Source: an uncultured Clostridia bacterium (lineage in GTDB: Bacteria; Bacillota; Dehalobacteriia; UBA4068). From it: 61,990 nt of DNA. Positions within the stretch are counted from its first letter, which is position 1, and each line of letters begins with the position of its first letter. Below, one piece after another: positions 48,847 to 58,150 of the stretch. The notes beneath the pieces are model-generated. The model was not told the DNA's origin. It searched no databases and was given only the letters and a program-made list of their open reading frames with translations. Position numbers and translations under genes: made by a program. Where the stretch lies: assembly GCA_944390945.1 (NCBI GenBank), contig CALXRV010000018.1, positions 1 to 61,990 on the forward strand, given 5' to 3'.

Positions 48847-51114
48847 ATGTGGGATGCAAAAATGGAGATCCGCGGCGCGCGGGCAAACAATCTGCAGGAG
48901 ATCGATGTCGATATCCCGAAACGGCGCATTGTCTGCGTCACCGGCGTTTCTGGCAGCGGCAAAAGTTCTCTGGTTTTTGATACGATTGGCGCGGAAGCCA
49001 GGCGACAGCTTTCCGAGCTGTTTAGCGCTTATGCGCGTAACCGGCTGGCTGGCGGCGGTGCGCCTGATGTTGATGAGATCCGCAATCTTTCGCCTGCTGT
49101 GGTCGTTGACCAGAAACGCGTCGGCGGGAATTCGCGTTCTACCGTGGGGACGATGACGGATCTCTACGCGGTATTGCGCCTGCTCTTTTCGCGTTGTGGC
49201 AAGCCATATGCCGGTTATTCGAATGCGTTTTCCTTTAACCATCCCAAGGGAATGTGTCCGGTCTGCGGCGGCGTGGGCCGTATCGTTACTGTGGATGAGG
49301 AAAAGATGTTTGACCGTGAAAAATCGCTTAACGAGGGCGCCATCCTTTTCCCGACCTATGCGGTGGGTAGTTATTACTGGAAGGCCTTTACCTGCAGTGG
49401 CTATTTTGATTGCGATAAGCCGCTGAAGGACTATTCGCCGGAAGAATGGCAGCAGCTGCTTTATGGCAAAGGCAAGTTTTCTACGGTGCGCGGCGGCATT
49501 CCGCTTGAGGGCAATTATGAAGGCGTGATCGAACGATTTACCCGCATGTTTCTGCTCAAGGGCAGCAGCGAGATCGCGCAGAGCACGCGTGAGAAGATCG
49601 AGCGCTATATCAAATACAGTCCTTGCCCAGCCTGTCATGGGACGCGGCTGAATCAGGCAGCGTTGGATTGCCGCATTTTGGGAAAAAATATCGCCGAACT
49701 TTCCGCCATGGAAGTGCAGGCGCTGCATGATTTTCTGCTGCAGATCGACGATCCGGTGGCTGCACCGATGGTGCGCGCGTTGGCCATGCGGCTGGCGCAT
49801 CTGGTGGAGATCGGCCTGGGTTACCTTTCGCTCGACCGCCCGACGGCGACGCTTTCCGGCGGCGAGAGCCAGCGGCTAAAGCTGGTTCGCCATCTTGGCA
49901 GCAGCCTGACGGATATGCTCTATATTTTCGATGAACCGAGCGCCGGGCTGCACAGCCATGATGTCAAACGCCTAAATCGCCTGTTCCGCCTGCTATGCGA
50001 CCAAGGCAACAGTGTCCTGGTTGTGGAGCACGACCCGGCGGTGATCGCCGCGGCCGACCATGTGATCGACATGGGGCCGGGTGCGGGCAGTGCGGGTGGG
50101 CGAATCGTCTACCAGGGGGATTATGCTGGTTTGTTGCAGGCGGATACGGTGACCGGCCGCCATTTGCAAAGCCGGCTGCCGCTGAAGCATGAAACAAGGC
50201 AGCCAGTCGGTTGGTTCCCGCTGCGCGGCTGCCGTACCCATAATCTGCGCGCGCTGGATATCGATATTCCACAGGGCGTGCTGACTGTGGTCAGCGGGGT
50301 GGCCGGTAGCGGTAAAAGTTCGCTGGTGTTGGGCGATTTTTATCAACGTTATCCGCAGGCGGTGGTGGTGGATCAGAGCGCAGCCTCGGTGAATACGCGT
50401 TCTAACCCGGCGACTTATACCGGGTTGCTCGACGATATCCGCCGCCTGTTCGCGCGTGCCAACCATGTTTCCGCCTCCCTGTTTTCCTTTAACAGCAAAG
50501 GCGCTTGTCCGGATTGTCAGGGACTGGGCTATATCTATACGGAGCTCGCTTTTCTCGAGCCGGTACGCATGTTGTGCGAAGAATGCCAGGGTAAACGGTT
50601 CAAAGAGGAGGTGCTTCGCTATAAGCTGGATGGCAAGAATATCAGCGAGGTGCTGGCGATGACGGTGCGAGAGGCGCTTTCCTTTTTTCAGGATCCAGCC
50701 GCGCTGGAAAAGTTACGCCTGCTTGAAGAGGTGGGGTTGGATTACCTGACCTTGGGGCAGCCTTTGCCCACGCTTTCCGGCGGCGAGGCGCAGCGGATCA
50801 AGCTTGCTGCACATCTGCATCGCGCAGGGAATATCTATATTTTGGACGAGCCTACCGCAGGCCTGCATATGGCGGATACCGGCAGATTGCTCACCCTGCT
50901 GGACCGGCTGGTTGCGGCGGGCAACAGCGTGGTGGTGGTCGAGCATAATCTGGATGTGATCAAGTCTGCAGACTGGTCGATCGATCTGGGGCCGGGTGCT
51001 GGCGGTGATGGCGGTGCGCTGCTTTATGCCGGTCCGCCGGCAGGACTGATTGCATGCCAGGCTTCCCTGACCGGGCAATGCCTGCGCGAGGAAATGGCAG
51101 GCGCTGCACGATGA
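48847..51114 (+). CDS. UvrA-family ATPase (short UvrA paralogue)
   Basis: This 755-residue protein has two ABC ATPase halves: Walker A GVSGSGKSSLVFDT and signature LSGGESQRLKL in the first, GVAGSGKSSLVLGD and LSGGEAQRIKL in the second. UvrA-type zinc motifs are present (CPVCGGVG ... CPACHGTR; CPDCQGLG ... CEECQGKR). At 755 residues it is shorter than the 940-residue repair UvrA and probably lacks much of the UvrB-binding insert. Such short paralogues are often linked to drug resistance or an unknown DNA function. The next gene starts within its stop codon. Confidence 0.92.
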   Translation: MWDAKMEIRGARANNLQEIDVDIPKRRIVCVTGVSGSGKSSLVFDTIGAEARRQLSELFSAYARNRLAGGGAPDVDEIRNLSPAVVVDQKRVGGNSRSTVGTMTDLYAVLRLLFSRCGKPYAGYSNAFSFNHPKGMCPVCGGVGRIVTVDEEKMFDREKSLNEGAILFPTYAVGSYYWKAFTCSGYFDCDKPLKDYSPEEWQQLLYGKGKFSTVRGGIPLEGNYEGVIERFTRMFLLKGSSEIAQSTREKIERYIKYSPCPACHGTRLNQAALDCRILGKNIAELSAMEVQALHDFLLQIDDPVAAPMVRALAMRLAHLVEIGLGYLSLDRPTATLSGGESQRLKLVRHLGSSLTDMLYIFDEPSAGLHSHDVKRLNRLFRLLCDQGNSVLVVEHDPAVIAAADHVIDMGPGAGSAGGRIVYQGDYAGLLQADTVTGRHLQSRLPLKHETRQPVGWFPLRGCRTHNLRALDIDIPQGVLTVVSGVAGSGKSSLVLGDFYQRYPQAVVVDQSAASVNTRSNPATYTGLLDDIRRLFARANHVSASLFSFNSKGACPDCQGLGYIYTELAFLEPVRMLCEECQGKRFKEEVLRYKLDGKNISEVLAMTVREALSFFQDPAALEKLRLLEEVGLDYLTLGQPLPTLSGGEAQRIKLAAHLHRAGNIYILDEPTAGLHMADTGRLLTLLDRLVAAGNSVVVVEHNLDVIKSADWSIDLGPGAGGDGGALLYAGPPAGLIACQASLTGQCLREEMAGAAR

Positions 51115-52457
51115 GAGCATTATGGCGTCGACTGTCAGCTGCCTGGCGGGCGGATGCCGCCGCATTTGCGAGCGCGGTGTTTGCGGTGCTGATGCTCGGC
51201 CTGTTCCCGCTTTATGTTGACCGTGCTGGTTACAGTGAGATGACGGCGGCGAAACGCAGTTGTTTCCTTTTTTGTTGCGCTTTATATGGGCTTATGCTTG
51301 TGGCCGCGGCACTTTATAACCGGCGGCAGGGAAAGCTTCGCCGCGCTTTATGCTGTCTTGGGCAACCGGCGGCAGCCTGTCTGCTGCTGTTCGGCTTGTT
51401 TGCCTGTCTTTCCTGGCTGACTGCGCCGCAACGCGCTGCGTTTACCGCAGCAGACGGTTTGTTCTACCAGCTGCTTCTTTTGGCCTCGGCGTTGGTGCTC
51501 GCCTACTGCGGCCGTTGGCAGCAAGGGTATTTGACTGTAGCTGCCACAGCGATGCTGCTCACTTCGCTGCTTGCTGTTTTACAGTTGGCCGGAGGAAATC
51601 CATTTGGTCTTTACCCGCCCGGGCGCGGCTATGCGGACGGCGGGCTTTATTATGTCGGCAGCTTTCTGGGTACGGTGGGCAATATTGATCTGCTGGCCAG
51701 TTACAGCTGCCTGATCTTGCCGCTGCTGCTCTTTGGCGCGCCGCTTCTGCCCTGGCGCCGACGCTGGCTGCTTTACCTTGCCGCAGCTTCCGGCCTGGCA
51801 GTTATGCTTGCCAGCGGGGTGAGCGCCGGCCCGCTGGCGGTCGCCTTGACCTGCTGCCTGTTCGGCCCGCTATCCCTGCCGCCACGCTGGCGCAGAAGGT
51901 TGTGGCTGGCGGCTGCTTTTCTGCTGTCGCTACTACTGATTGCCGCCTGGTTATACGACGGTGCGGAAACGGGCATGTTCTGGGAGCTTTCCCGTCTGTT
52001 GCACGGCGAGGTGAACGATTCTTTTGGCTCTTCCCGCGTTCTTATCTGGCGCGATGCGCTGGATGATGCAGAAGGAATGCGCCGCTGGCTGCTCGGCAGC
52101 GGGCCCGGGACGCGGGCGCTGCATTTTTCCACGCTGTTTGAGCGGGTAAGCGCAGCCGGCGTGCCGCTGCGTGCTTATGTGACGAATGCGCATTCGCAAT
52201 ATCTGGATCTGTTGCTGGAAAACGGTCTTGCCGGATTGCTGTGCTACCTGGCGGCGCTTGTTGCGGCGGCATGGCGTTGCCGTCGGCGGCTTGTCGTTGA
52301 CCCGGCCCTGCGGGCGCTGGCTGCCGGTTTGTTTGCCTATTTGCTGCAGGGGGCGTTCCTTTCGGCCTATATCCTGACCGCACCGCTGTTCTGGCTGCTG
52401 TTTGGCCTGCTGCTGGCATACCTGCGCTCTTGCGCGCTACCGCAGCCTGCTGTATAA
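51111..52457 (+). CDS. O-antigen ligase/polymerase-family membrane protein
   Basis: This 448-residue protein has about 11 hydrophobic helices and a large loop containing VGTVGNIDLLASYSCLILPL-like and HSQYLDLLLENGLAG segments, the latter being typical of O-antigen ligase (WaaL/RfaL) proteins. They join or polymerise glycan chains outside the membrane. The ATG at 51111 overlaps the uvrA-type stop (ATGA); the open frame further upstream lies inside that gene. The downstream MBOAT gene suggests a surface-glycan unit. Confidence 0.82.
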   Translation: MRALWRRLSAAWRADAAAFASAVFAVLMLGLFPLYVDRAGYSEMTAAKRSCFLFCCALYGLMLVAAALYNRRQGKLRRALCCLGQPAAACLLLFGLFACLSWLTAPQRAAFTAADGLFYQLLLLASALVLAYCGRWQQGYLTVAATAMLLTSLLAVLQLAGGNPFGLYPPGRGYADGGLYYVGSFLGTVGNIDLLASYSCLILPLLLFGAPLLPWRRRWLLYLAAASGLAVMLASGVSAGPLAVALTCCLFGPLSLPPRWRRRLWLAAAFLLSLLLIAAWLYDGAETGMFWELSRLLHGEVNDSFGSSRVLIWRDALDDAEGMRRWLLGSGPGTRALHFSTLFERVSAAGVPLRAYVTNAHSQYLDLLLENGLAGLLCYLAALVAAAWRCRRRLVVDPALRALAAGLFAYLLQGAFLSAYILTAPLFWLLFGLLLAYLRSCALPQPAV

Positions 52458-52503
52458 TACGGGATATGGCGCATTTCGACAAAGATCTCGCTGGGGGATC
52501 CTT

Positions 52504-53961
52504 ATGCTGTTCAATTCCTATATTTTTCTTTTTGTATTGCTGCCGCTTTCCCTGGCAGGCTATTATCTGCTCAATCATTTCCGGCATGATCAGGTGGCGA
52601 AGTGCTGGCTGGTGGCAGCTTCGCTGTTTTTCTATGCCTATTTCAATCCCTGGTATCTTTTGATCCTCGGCGGCAGCATTGTACTCAATTTCCTGTTTGG
52701 GCGGTTAATCCTTAGCCAGCCGCAGGAAAGCGCCGGCCGCTGTGCAGCGGCTGTGGTTGCGATTCTGCTCAATTTGGGCGTGCTTTTCTGCTTTAAATAC
52801 TATGATTTTTTCGTTTCCAATTTGAATGCGTGGTTTGCCGGCGATTGGCCCCTGCTGCATCTCGTGCTGCCGCTCGGCATCAGTTTTTTTACCTTCCAGC
52901 AAGTATCCTATATTGTGGATTGCCGCCGCGGGACAGCGCCACGCTATCCGTTTTGGGATTACGCACTGTTTGTCAGCTTTTTCCCACAATTAGTGGCTGG
53001 TCCGATCGTATTGCATAGCGAAATGCTGCCGCAATTTGCCGACCCGGCGCGAAAAAAATTTAACCGTGAGAATTTCGCCAAGGGCATGACCGCGCTCGCT
53101 TTGGGCCTGATGAAAAAATGCCTGTTGGCCGATACCTTTGGTGCTGGCGTCACCTGGGGATATGCCAATATCGAGGGGTTGGGCACCGGCAATGCCGCGC
53201 TGGTGATCCTGGCTTATACGCTGCAGATTTATTTTGATTTCAGCGGCTACTGCGATATGGCGACCGGGATCGGCCTGTTGTTTAATATCGAACTGCCGCA
53301 GAATTTTCATTCGCCTTACCGTGCGCTGACGGTGGCGGATTTCTGGAAGCGCTGGCATATGACGCTGACCCGGTTTTTCACGGCCTATCTGTATATTCCG
53401 CTTGGCGGCAACCGCCGCGGTAAGTGGCGTACTTATGGCAACGTGTTCCTGGTTTTCCTGGTCAGCGGGCTGTGGCATGGCGCGAACTGGACATTTATCC
53501 TCTGGGGGGCTCTGCATGGCGCGGCCGTTGTCTTTTGCCGCGCAGCGGGCAGCTGGCTAAAGCGCATCCCCAGGCTGCTGCTCTGGCCGCTGACTTTCCT
53601 TTTCCTCAACTGCACTTGGGTCTTTTTCCGTGCGGAGAGCATTGCGCAGGGTTGGGCGCTGCTGCGGGAGTTCTTTTCCCTGCAGTTTTTGCACCTGGAT
53701 GTCCGGCTGTTCAATGCGATGGCGCTGCCGGAGTTGACTGCTGTGCGCCGTCTGCTCGGCCAGGATCTGCGGTTTAATACCATCGTGATCCTTGCCTTTT
53801 TTCTCTGTGCTTTGCTCGGCGCAGTCTTTCTGCGCAATACGAACGAGCGGTTGGCGGATTTCCGTCCCAGCGCACCGTTGGCGCTGCTCAGCGCAGGCTT
53901 GATCCTCTGGTCGATCGTTTCGCTGACCGGTGTCAGCGTCTTCCTGTATTTCAATTTCTGA
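52504..53961 (+). CDS. MBOAT-family O-acyltransferase (AlgI-like)
   Basis: This 485-residue protein has about 11-12 helices and the MBOAT signature: LPLGISFFTFQQVSYIVD, FFPQLVAGPI, QIYFDFSGYCDMATGIG, RWHMTLTRFF and the catalytic histidine in SGLWHGANWTFILWG. AlgI-like MBOATs acetylate exopolysaccharide or teichoic acid with an SGNH partner. The ATG at 52504 follows GGGGGATCCTT. The next gene encodes such a partner. Confidence 0.94.
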   Translation: MLFNSYIFLFVLLPLSLAGYYLLNHFRHDQVAKCWLVAASLFFYAYFNPWYLLILGGSIVLNFLFGRLILSQPQESAGRCAAAVVAILLNLGVLFCFKYYDFFVSNLNAWFAGDWPLLHLVLPLGISFFTFQQVSYIVDCRRGTAPRYPFWDYALFVSFFPQLVAGPIVLHSEMLPQFADPARKKFNRENFAKGMTALALGLMKKCLLADTFGAGVTWGYANIEGLGTGNAALVILAYTLQIYFDFSGYCDMATGIGLLFNIELPQNFHSPYRALTVADFWKRWHMTLTRFFTAYLYIPLGGNRRGKWRTYGNVFLVFLVSGLWHGANWTFILWGALHGAAVVFCRAAGSWLKRIPRLLLWPLTFLFLNCTWVFFRAESIAQGWALLREFFSLQFLHLDVRLFNAMALPELTAVRRLLGQDLRFNTIVILAFFLCALLGAVFLRNTNERLADFRPSAPLALLSAGLILWSIVSLTGVSVFLYFNF

Positions 53962-54019
53962 ACCTTTTTTGTTTTGCCATATCTGCGGCTGTTTCCGCCG
54001 CTTTTTCGAGGGGTAATGT

Positions 54020-55087
54020 ATGTCCTACCGCCGCTATCTTAAACTGCTGCTCGGCAGTCTAATCGCCGGTCTGGCGCTCTGGGCAGCCGCCATGCTGCTG
54101 ATCGATCCCTATTTTCACTACCATAAACCCTGGTTTGGTATGCAGCCGGTGATTACGGATAACCGCTATCAGAATCCGGGCATGGCGCGTCATTTTGATT
54201 ATGATAGCATCATCATCGGCTCTTCGATGACGGAAAATTTTCGTGCCTCCTGGTTTGATGCCGCATTTGACTGCCGGACGCTCAAGCTTTCCTATGAGGC
54301 TGGCCGCACGCAAAATTATGCCTATATCATGCGGACTGCGTTTGCGGCGCAGGAATTGAAATATGTCTTTTTCGGGCTGGATATCGATCCATTGCTCGAT
54401 GAATTTGGTAAGGATTATTTTACCGTACCGGAGTATCTTTACGATAAAAACCCGTTCAATGATGTAAAATATTTGTTCAATAAGACGATTCTGCTCACTG
54501 ATGCAGCGCAGATGGTACTGCAGAATATTCAAGGGATGGTTGAACCGCTGGACGAGGCCTATACCTGGGATGATGAGCATGAATTTTCTGCGGCGGGAAC
54601 GCTTGCCTCCTATTGGGATCCGCCGTTGGCTGAGACGGAGCTGCCGGCAGATTATTATCTGGAGAATTATACGCGTAACCTGGGGGAGAATATTTTGCCC
54701 TATATCGCCGCGCATCCGGAAACGGAGTTTTATATTTATTATCCGCCCTACAGCATCCTTTTCTGGCATTACCGGCTGAGCGTTGGCGATGTGGACGCGG
54801 TGATGCAGCTATTGACCGATACGACCAAGGCCCTGCTTGCCTATGAAAACGTGCGGCTATATTCTTTTTTGGACGCAGCGGATATCATCACGGACCTGGA
54901 TAATTATAAAGATTATACGCATCATTCGGCGGAGATCAACCGCCAGATCCTTGCGGCGCTGGCCGCGGATGCGGCGGAATACCGTTTGACGGAGGAGAAT
55001 TATCAACAGCGGTTTGCCGCTTTGGAAGAGTTGGCGCGCGGATATGATTATGATTCCTTATTGGCGGCAAAGCGTGCGGCGCAGTAG
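54020..55087 (+). CDS. Membrane-anchored SGNH-like protein, partner of the MBOAT
   Basis: This 355-residue protein has one N-terminal signal anchor (LLLGSLIAGLALWAAAMLLI) and an extracytoplasmic SGNH-like domain. Nucleophile candidate Ser69 lies in IIIGSSMTENF, and a late DYTHHS supplies the acidic/histidine part. It starts 58 bp after the MBOAT stop, a typical MBOAT-SGNH pairing. It probably completes transfer of acetyl groups to a surface polymer. GAGGGGTAATGT precedes the ATG. Confidence 0.82.
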   Translation: MSYRRYLKLLLGSLIAGLALWAAAMLLIDPYFHYHKPWFGMQPVITDNRYQNPGMARHFDYDSIIIGSSMTENFRASWFDAAFDCRTLKLSYEAGRTQNYAYIMRTAFAAQELKYVFFGLDIDPLLDEFGKDYFTVPEYLYDKNPFNDVKYLFNKTILLTDAAQMVLQNIQGMVEPLDEAYTWDDEHEFSAAGTLASYWDPPLAETELPADYYLENYTRNLGENILPYIAAHPETEFYIYYPPYSILFWHYRLSVGDVDAVMQLLTDTTKALLAYENVRLYSFLDAADIITDLDNYKDYTHHSAEINRQILAALAADAAEYRLTEENYQQRFAALEELARGYDYDSLLAAKRAAQ

Positions 55088-55186
55088 AACCCAGGGCTAG
55101 CGTTAGGAGAAACATCGCGGCGCCTGGGCAATAACTGCCACGGCTACCCATTCGCAATGCCGGGCGCCGGGCGGAAGGAACAAACG

Positions 55187-55228
55187 AAAATCAAAAAGCG
55201 AAAATCAAAAAGCGAAAATCAAAAAGCG
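55187..55228. repeat. Three perfect copies of a 14-bp repeat
   Basis: AAAATCAAAAAGCG occurs at 55187, 55201 and 55215 without change, a small tandem array just before a terminator hairpin. Confidence 0.85.
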
Positions 55229-55260
55229 CAGACCCGATAACTGGCGGTTCTGCGCTTCCT
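55225..55260. terminator. Terminator-like hairpin
   Basis: AGCGCAGA near 55225 pairs with TCTGCGCT near 55251, with further partial pairing inside; TTCCTTTCT follows on the plus strand. It ends the glycan cluster and faces the convergent GNAT gene. Confidence 0.6.
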
Positions 55261-55275
55261 TTCTCTATCGTCACC

Positions 55276-55728
55276 TCAAACCGGCGGCAGCGGCTTTTGC
55301 AAGTAGACCATATCTACAAGCTGTACGCCGCCTTCGCGGATCGGATGGTCGTAATGATCGGTAAAAAAGTTTTTTATGATATGGTGCCGCCGAAAACCGC
55401 ATTTTTCGTAAAACCCGAGGGTTGCAGGGCTGTCACCGGTACCGACTTGCAAGACAGAGTAGAGGCCGGCATATGTCGTCTCCAGAAAGCGGATCAGGGC
55501 TTTGCCATATCCTTTCCCCTGGTCTGCCGGCGCGGTGGCAAGATTTTTGATCTCCAGGATACCGTCTCCTTCGTCCGTGACAACACATTCCGCCCGGATC
55601 CCTGCATCATCAATTACATACATTACACCTCTGTCTAAATAGCGGTCAATCATTTCTTCCTGTTCGTCCGCAAGCAGAAGCAGGTCGAGATAATTTTTTC
55701 GTGCGGTATCGATCCTGCGGATCTCCAT
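55276..55728 (-). CDS. GNAT-family N-acetyltransferase
   Basis: This 150-residue protein has the acetyl-CoA loop ATAPADQGKGYGKALIRFLE (the Q/RxxGxG/A signature as QGKGYG) and a C-terminal YEKCGFRRHHI strand. It acetylates an amine, but the target cannot be inferred. GAAAGGAGTAGAAG precedes the ATG. No operon partner is evident. Confidence 0.9.
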   Translation of the reverse strand: MEIRRIDTARKNYLDLLLLADEQEEMIDRYLDRGVMYVIDDAGIRAECVVTDEGDGILEIKNLATAPADQGKGYGKALIRFLETTYAGLYSVLQVGTGDSPATLGFYEKCGFRRHHIIKNFFTDHYDHPIREGGVQLVDMVYLQKPLPPV

Positions 55729-55809
55729 CTTCTACTCCTTTCTCCGGCCATGGCGTGTGATAGCCGCGCTTTCTGGCTTGCTGTGCCGCGGATCTATGCT
55801 GCTGCACAG

Positions 55810-56286
55810 CTAGAGCAGGGTGCGCGCTGCCTTGGCAGTAAGATGTTCGATCTCGATTTCGACCAGGCAGACTTTTTCCCAGTCGCCGGCGATCGCCGCT
55901 TCTGTTTCTGTAGGCAGCCCGGGCGAATATTTTTCCGCCAACAGCAGCAGCGCCTGCCGCCGCGCCGCATCCTCTGTCAGGATGCGCGCATGGCCGAAGG
56001 CAATCGCGCTGCGGTATCGGGTGGTAAACTCTGCCGCTACCACGTCATCCTGAGCGATCACGCAAAAGCTGACCTTCTTTTCGCGCCGGATGGCATCGAG
56101 CTTATGCCCCGCCGGCGCGCAATGGAAAAAGATCTTGCCCGCATGATAGGCATAGCTGAGCGGCACGGCATAAGGGTAGCCGTCGTCTCCTGCCACGGCC
56201 AATACGCCGCTGCTGCCTGCCTGTAAAATGGCAATTGCCGCCTCCTGCGGCAGTTGTTGTTTGCATCTGCGCATCTCACGAAACAT
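55810..56286 (-). CDS. Pyridoxamine 5'-phosphate oxidase-family FMN-binding protein
   Basis: This 158-residue protein starts MFREMRRCKQQL and has AGDDGYPYAVPLSYAYH and KIFFHCAPAGHKLDAIRR, typical of the NimA-like PPOX split-barrel branch that binds FMN and acts as a small nitroreductase or flavin reductase. The ATG at 56286 follows GCGGAAGG; the open frame extends to 56397 without family-like sequence, and a later ATG at 56274 is possible. Substrate unknown. Confidence 0.85.
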   Translation of the reverse strand: MFREMRRCKQQLPQEAAIAILQAGSSGVLAVAGDDGYPYAVPLSYAYHAGKIFFHCAPAGHKLDAIRREKKVSFCVIAQDDVVAAEFTTRYRSAIAFGHARILTEDAARRQALLLLAEKYSPGLPTETEAAIAGDWEKVCLVEIEIEHLTAKAARTLL

Positions 56287-56432
56287 AACCTTCCGCCTTT
56301 CCCGCTCCCATGCCGGCATGCGAGCGCATAGATTCCTTTTCTGCGCGGGCAGACCGCCCGTACTTTTCAGTGTAAAGCTTTTGCTGCCAGCTGTCAAATT
56401 CTCCCGCAGCCTGGCAATTTCTGCCGCAGGCT

Positions 56433-56461
56433 TTGCGTTTTGCGCAGCGCTGTGCTATACT
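56433..56461 (+). promoter_or_regulatory. Promoter of the 74-codon gene
   Basis: TTGCGT (56433-56438) and TATACT (56456-56461) are spaced by 17 bp. Transcription would start near 56468, about 35 bp before the ATG. Confidence 0.65.
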
Positions 56462-56503
56462 GATACCCGTGCATACAGAAAACCCTGACAGGAGGTCGGC
56501 AAC

Positions 56504-56728
56504 ATGATGGAAAACGAAGCGGCTGCCGCATTTGAGGAAGTAATGGATCCGAATGGAGCAAAGGTACGTAAATGGTCTGCCTTTGCCGAACGCGAGGCGG
56601 CGGATTTCTTTAATGATTATAAGCTGGAAAAGATGACGATTGAGGATGGCAAGGGCAACAAGGCGAAATTCAGCCGCACGAAGGATAATAGCATCAAGGT
56701 GGAATATACCTCTTCCGTCCTGCTTTAG
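56504..56728 (+). CDS. Small hypothetical protein
   Basis: This 74-residue acidic/basic protein begins MMENEAAAAFEEVMDPNG and ends in short charged strands (GNKAKFSRTKDNSIKVEYTS). A good ribosome site, CAGGAGGTCGGCAAC, and a promoter and terminator frame it as a single-gene unit, which supports a real gene. No membrane segment, signal or known motif is visible. Function unknown. Confidence 0.7.
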   Translation: MMENEAAAAFEEVMDPNGAKVRKWSAFAEREAADFFNDYKLEKMTIEDGKGNKAKFSRTKDNSIKVEYTSSVLL

Positions 56729-56820
56729 CCATATTTTCCGCTCTATGTATCCGCGCCGCAGGCTGGCGTCTGTCGCTGCCGCGGTCTCTTTGCGCTGTCC
56801 GCCGGCAATTCCGGCCAGGA

Positions 56821-56850
56821 AAGCCCCGCCTTTAACGGCGGGGCTTTTTA
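56821..56850. terminator. Terminator of the small hypothetical gene
   Basis: AAAGCCCCGCC (56821-56831) pairs with GGCGGGGCTTT (56838-56848), loop TTTAAC, followed by TTTTT. It also faces the luxC-type gene that ends at 56864 on the other strand. Confidence 0.88.
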
Positions 56851-56863
56851 GCGCTTGCCGTGC

Positions 56864-58150
56864 CTATTCAATATCTACCGCACGCAGGTAGCGGCGCAGC
56901 GCGTATTCACCGTCATGCGCTTCACCGCAGAAGGTGGCGGACATATGCCCGGCGCGCATCACGCGCGTGACGCCAGCGCGCGCCAGCAGATTGGCCAGCG
57001 CTGGCCGTTCTGCTTCCGGACAGATCAGGCCAGCAGTCTGTAAATAGCCTTTATGCTGCCGCAGTTGCGTAAAAAGCGAACGGCGCGGCAGGCGTTTGAC
57101 CAAGCAGCTGCCAAATAGATCGGAAAGCGCAAGGCTGCTGTCCTGACAGGCGGTCAGGCAGCAATATTTCCCCTGGTAAACCAGGTTATCCGCTGCGCCT
57201 CCGCCCATTGCCCGCTCCAGTCTGGCATGATAGCGGCGCAGGGTGATCTCTGCCGCAGTTGAAATATCCCCTGCTGGATGGCGCAACGCCGCTTCCTCCA
57301 TCAGCGGCAGAAAGCGCCGGCAGAAAGCATGTACGGTATCCATTGCGTCGCTGTCCAGGAATATCGTCTGACAGGAACTGCAGAGCAGCTGTTTGGTGAA
57401 GAGGATATGTTCGGCCAGCTCGGCCAGTTCCGCGGTAGGCGGGTCGCCGCTGATATAAGCGAAGCCCAGTTTATGCCCCCATTCGATCAGCTTTGCGCCG
57501 ACCGGCGCGAGATGCCGTACCGCTGTCACCGCCGCATCGCCGCCCCAGACGATGATGCCGTCCGCCAGCTCTGCCAGGCGCTGCATAGCGGCCAGATCGC
57601 TGGAAGGGGTATCAAAGACATAGAGAAAATCGCTGATGCGCGGCTCGAGTGCGATCAGCTGCTGTAGGATTTCGATTGATATTCCCTGGTCCGCCTGCGG
57701 CAATTTGAGCAGGTTGATATTGCCGGTGAGCAGACCCTCCGCCACGCTGACTGCAGGCAGGCCATCCAGATTGCCGGCTGCGATGTGGAACAGGGTACCC
57801 AGGGGCAGCAGTTGCGTGGTGAGGGCAGTCTGCCCGGCCGGCGGAGCGGTACTGTGGGGGAGAAACGGCGCTTCCCCCAATTCATTGCGCAGCTTGCACA
57901 ATAGGCTTTCCCGCCGCAGCAGGCATGCTGCTTCGTGCACGGTTGCGGTCAGATCAGCCAGACCCAGTTCGGCCAGCCGGGCGTCAAATACGCCGTTTTC
58001 CGCCATGCATCCCAGCTTGTCCAGCGCAGCGATCACCGCCTCCAGCGGCAGTTCCTTTTCGCTGCGCGTCAGGTTGATCTCTGCCGCCAGACCGGACAGG
58101 ATTTGCTCCTGCGCAGAATTGTCGTACAACTTACCTTTTGCCAGTATCAT
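56864..58150 (-). CDS. LuxC-family acyl-CoA/acyl-protein reductase
   Basis: This 428-residue protein belongs to the LuxC/acyl-CoA reductase family: LGTLFHIAAGNLDGLPAVS, GNINLLKLP, IVWGGDAAVTAVR, EWGHKLGFAYIS, and the catalytic cysteine Cys260 in CSSCQTIFLD. LuxC reduces an activated acyl group to the aldehyde with NADPH. It overlaps the upstream luxE-like gene by 4 bp (58147-58150), so the two are coupled. No luciferase (luxAB) or thioesterase (luxD) gene is near, so light production is not implied. Confidence 0.88.
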   Translation of the reverse strand: MILAKGKLYDNSAQEQILSGLAAEINLTRSEKELPLEAVIAALDKLGCMAENGVFDARLAELGLADLTATVHEAACLLRRESLLCKLRNELGEAPFLPHSTAPPAGQTALTTQLLPLGTLFHIAAGNLDGLPAVSVAEGLLTGNINLLKLPQADQGISIEILQQLIALEPRISDFLYVFDTPSSDLAAMQRLAELADGIIVWGGDAAVTAVRHLAPVGAKLIEWGHKLGFAYISGDPPTAELAELAEHILFTKQLLCSSCQTIFLDSDAMDTVHAFCRRFLPLMEEAALRHPAGDISTAAEITLRRYHARLERAMGGGAADNLVYQGKYCCLTACQDSSLALSDLFGSCLVKRLPRRSLFTQLRQHKGYLQTAGLICPEAERPALANLLARAGVTRVMRAGHMSATFCGEAHDGEYALRRYLRAVDIE

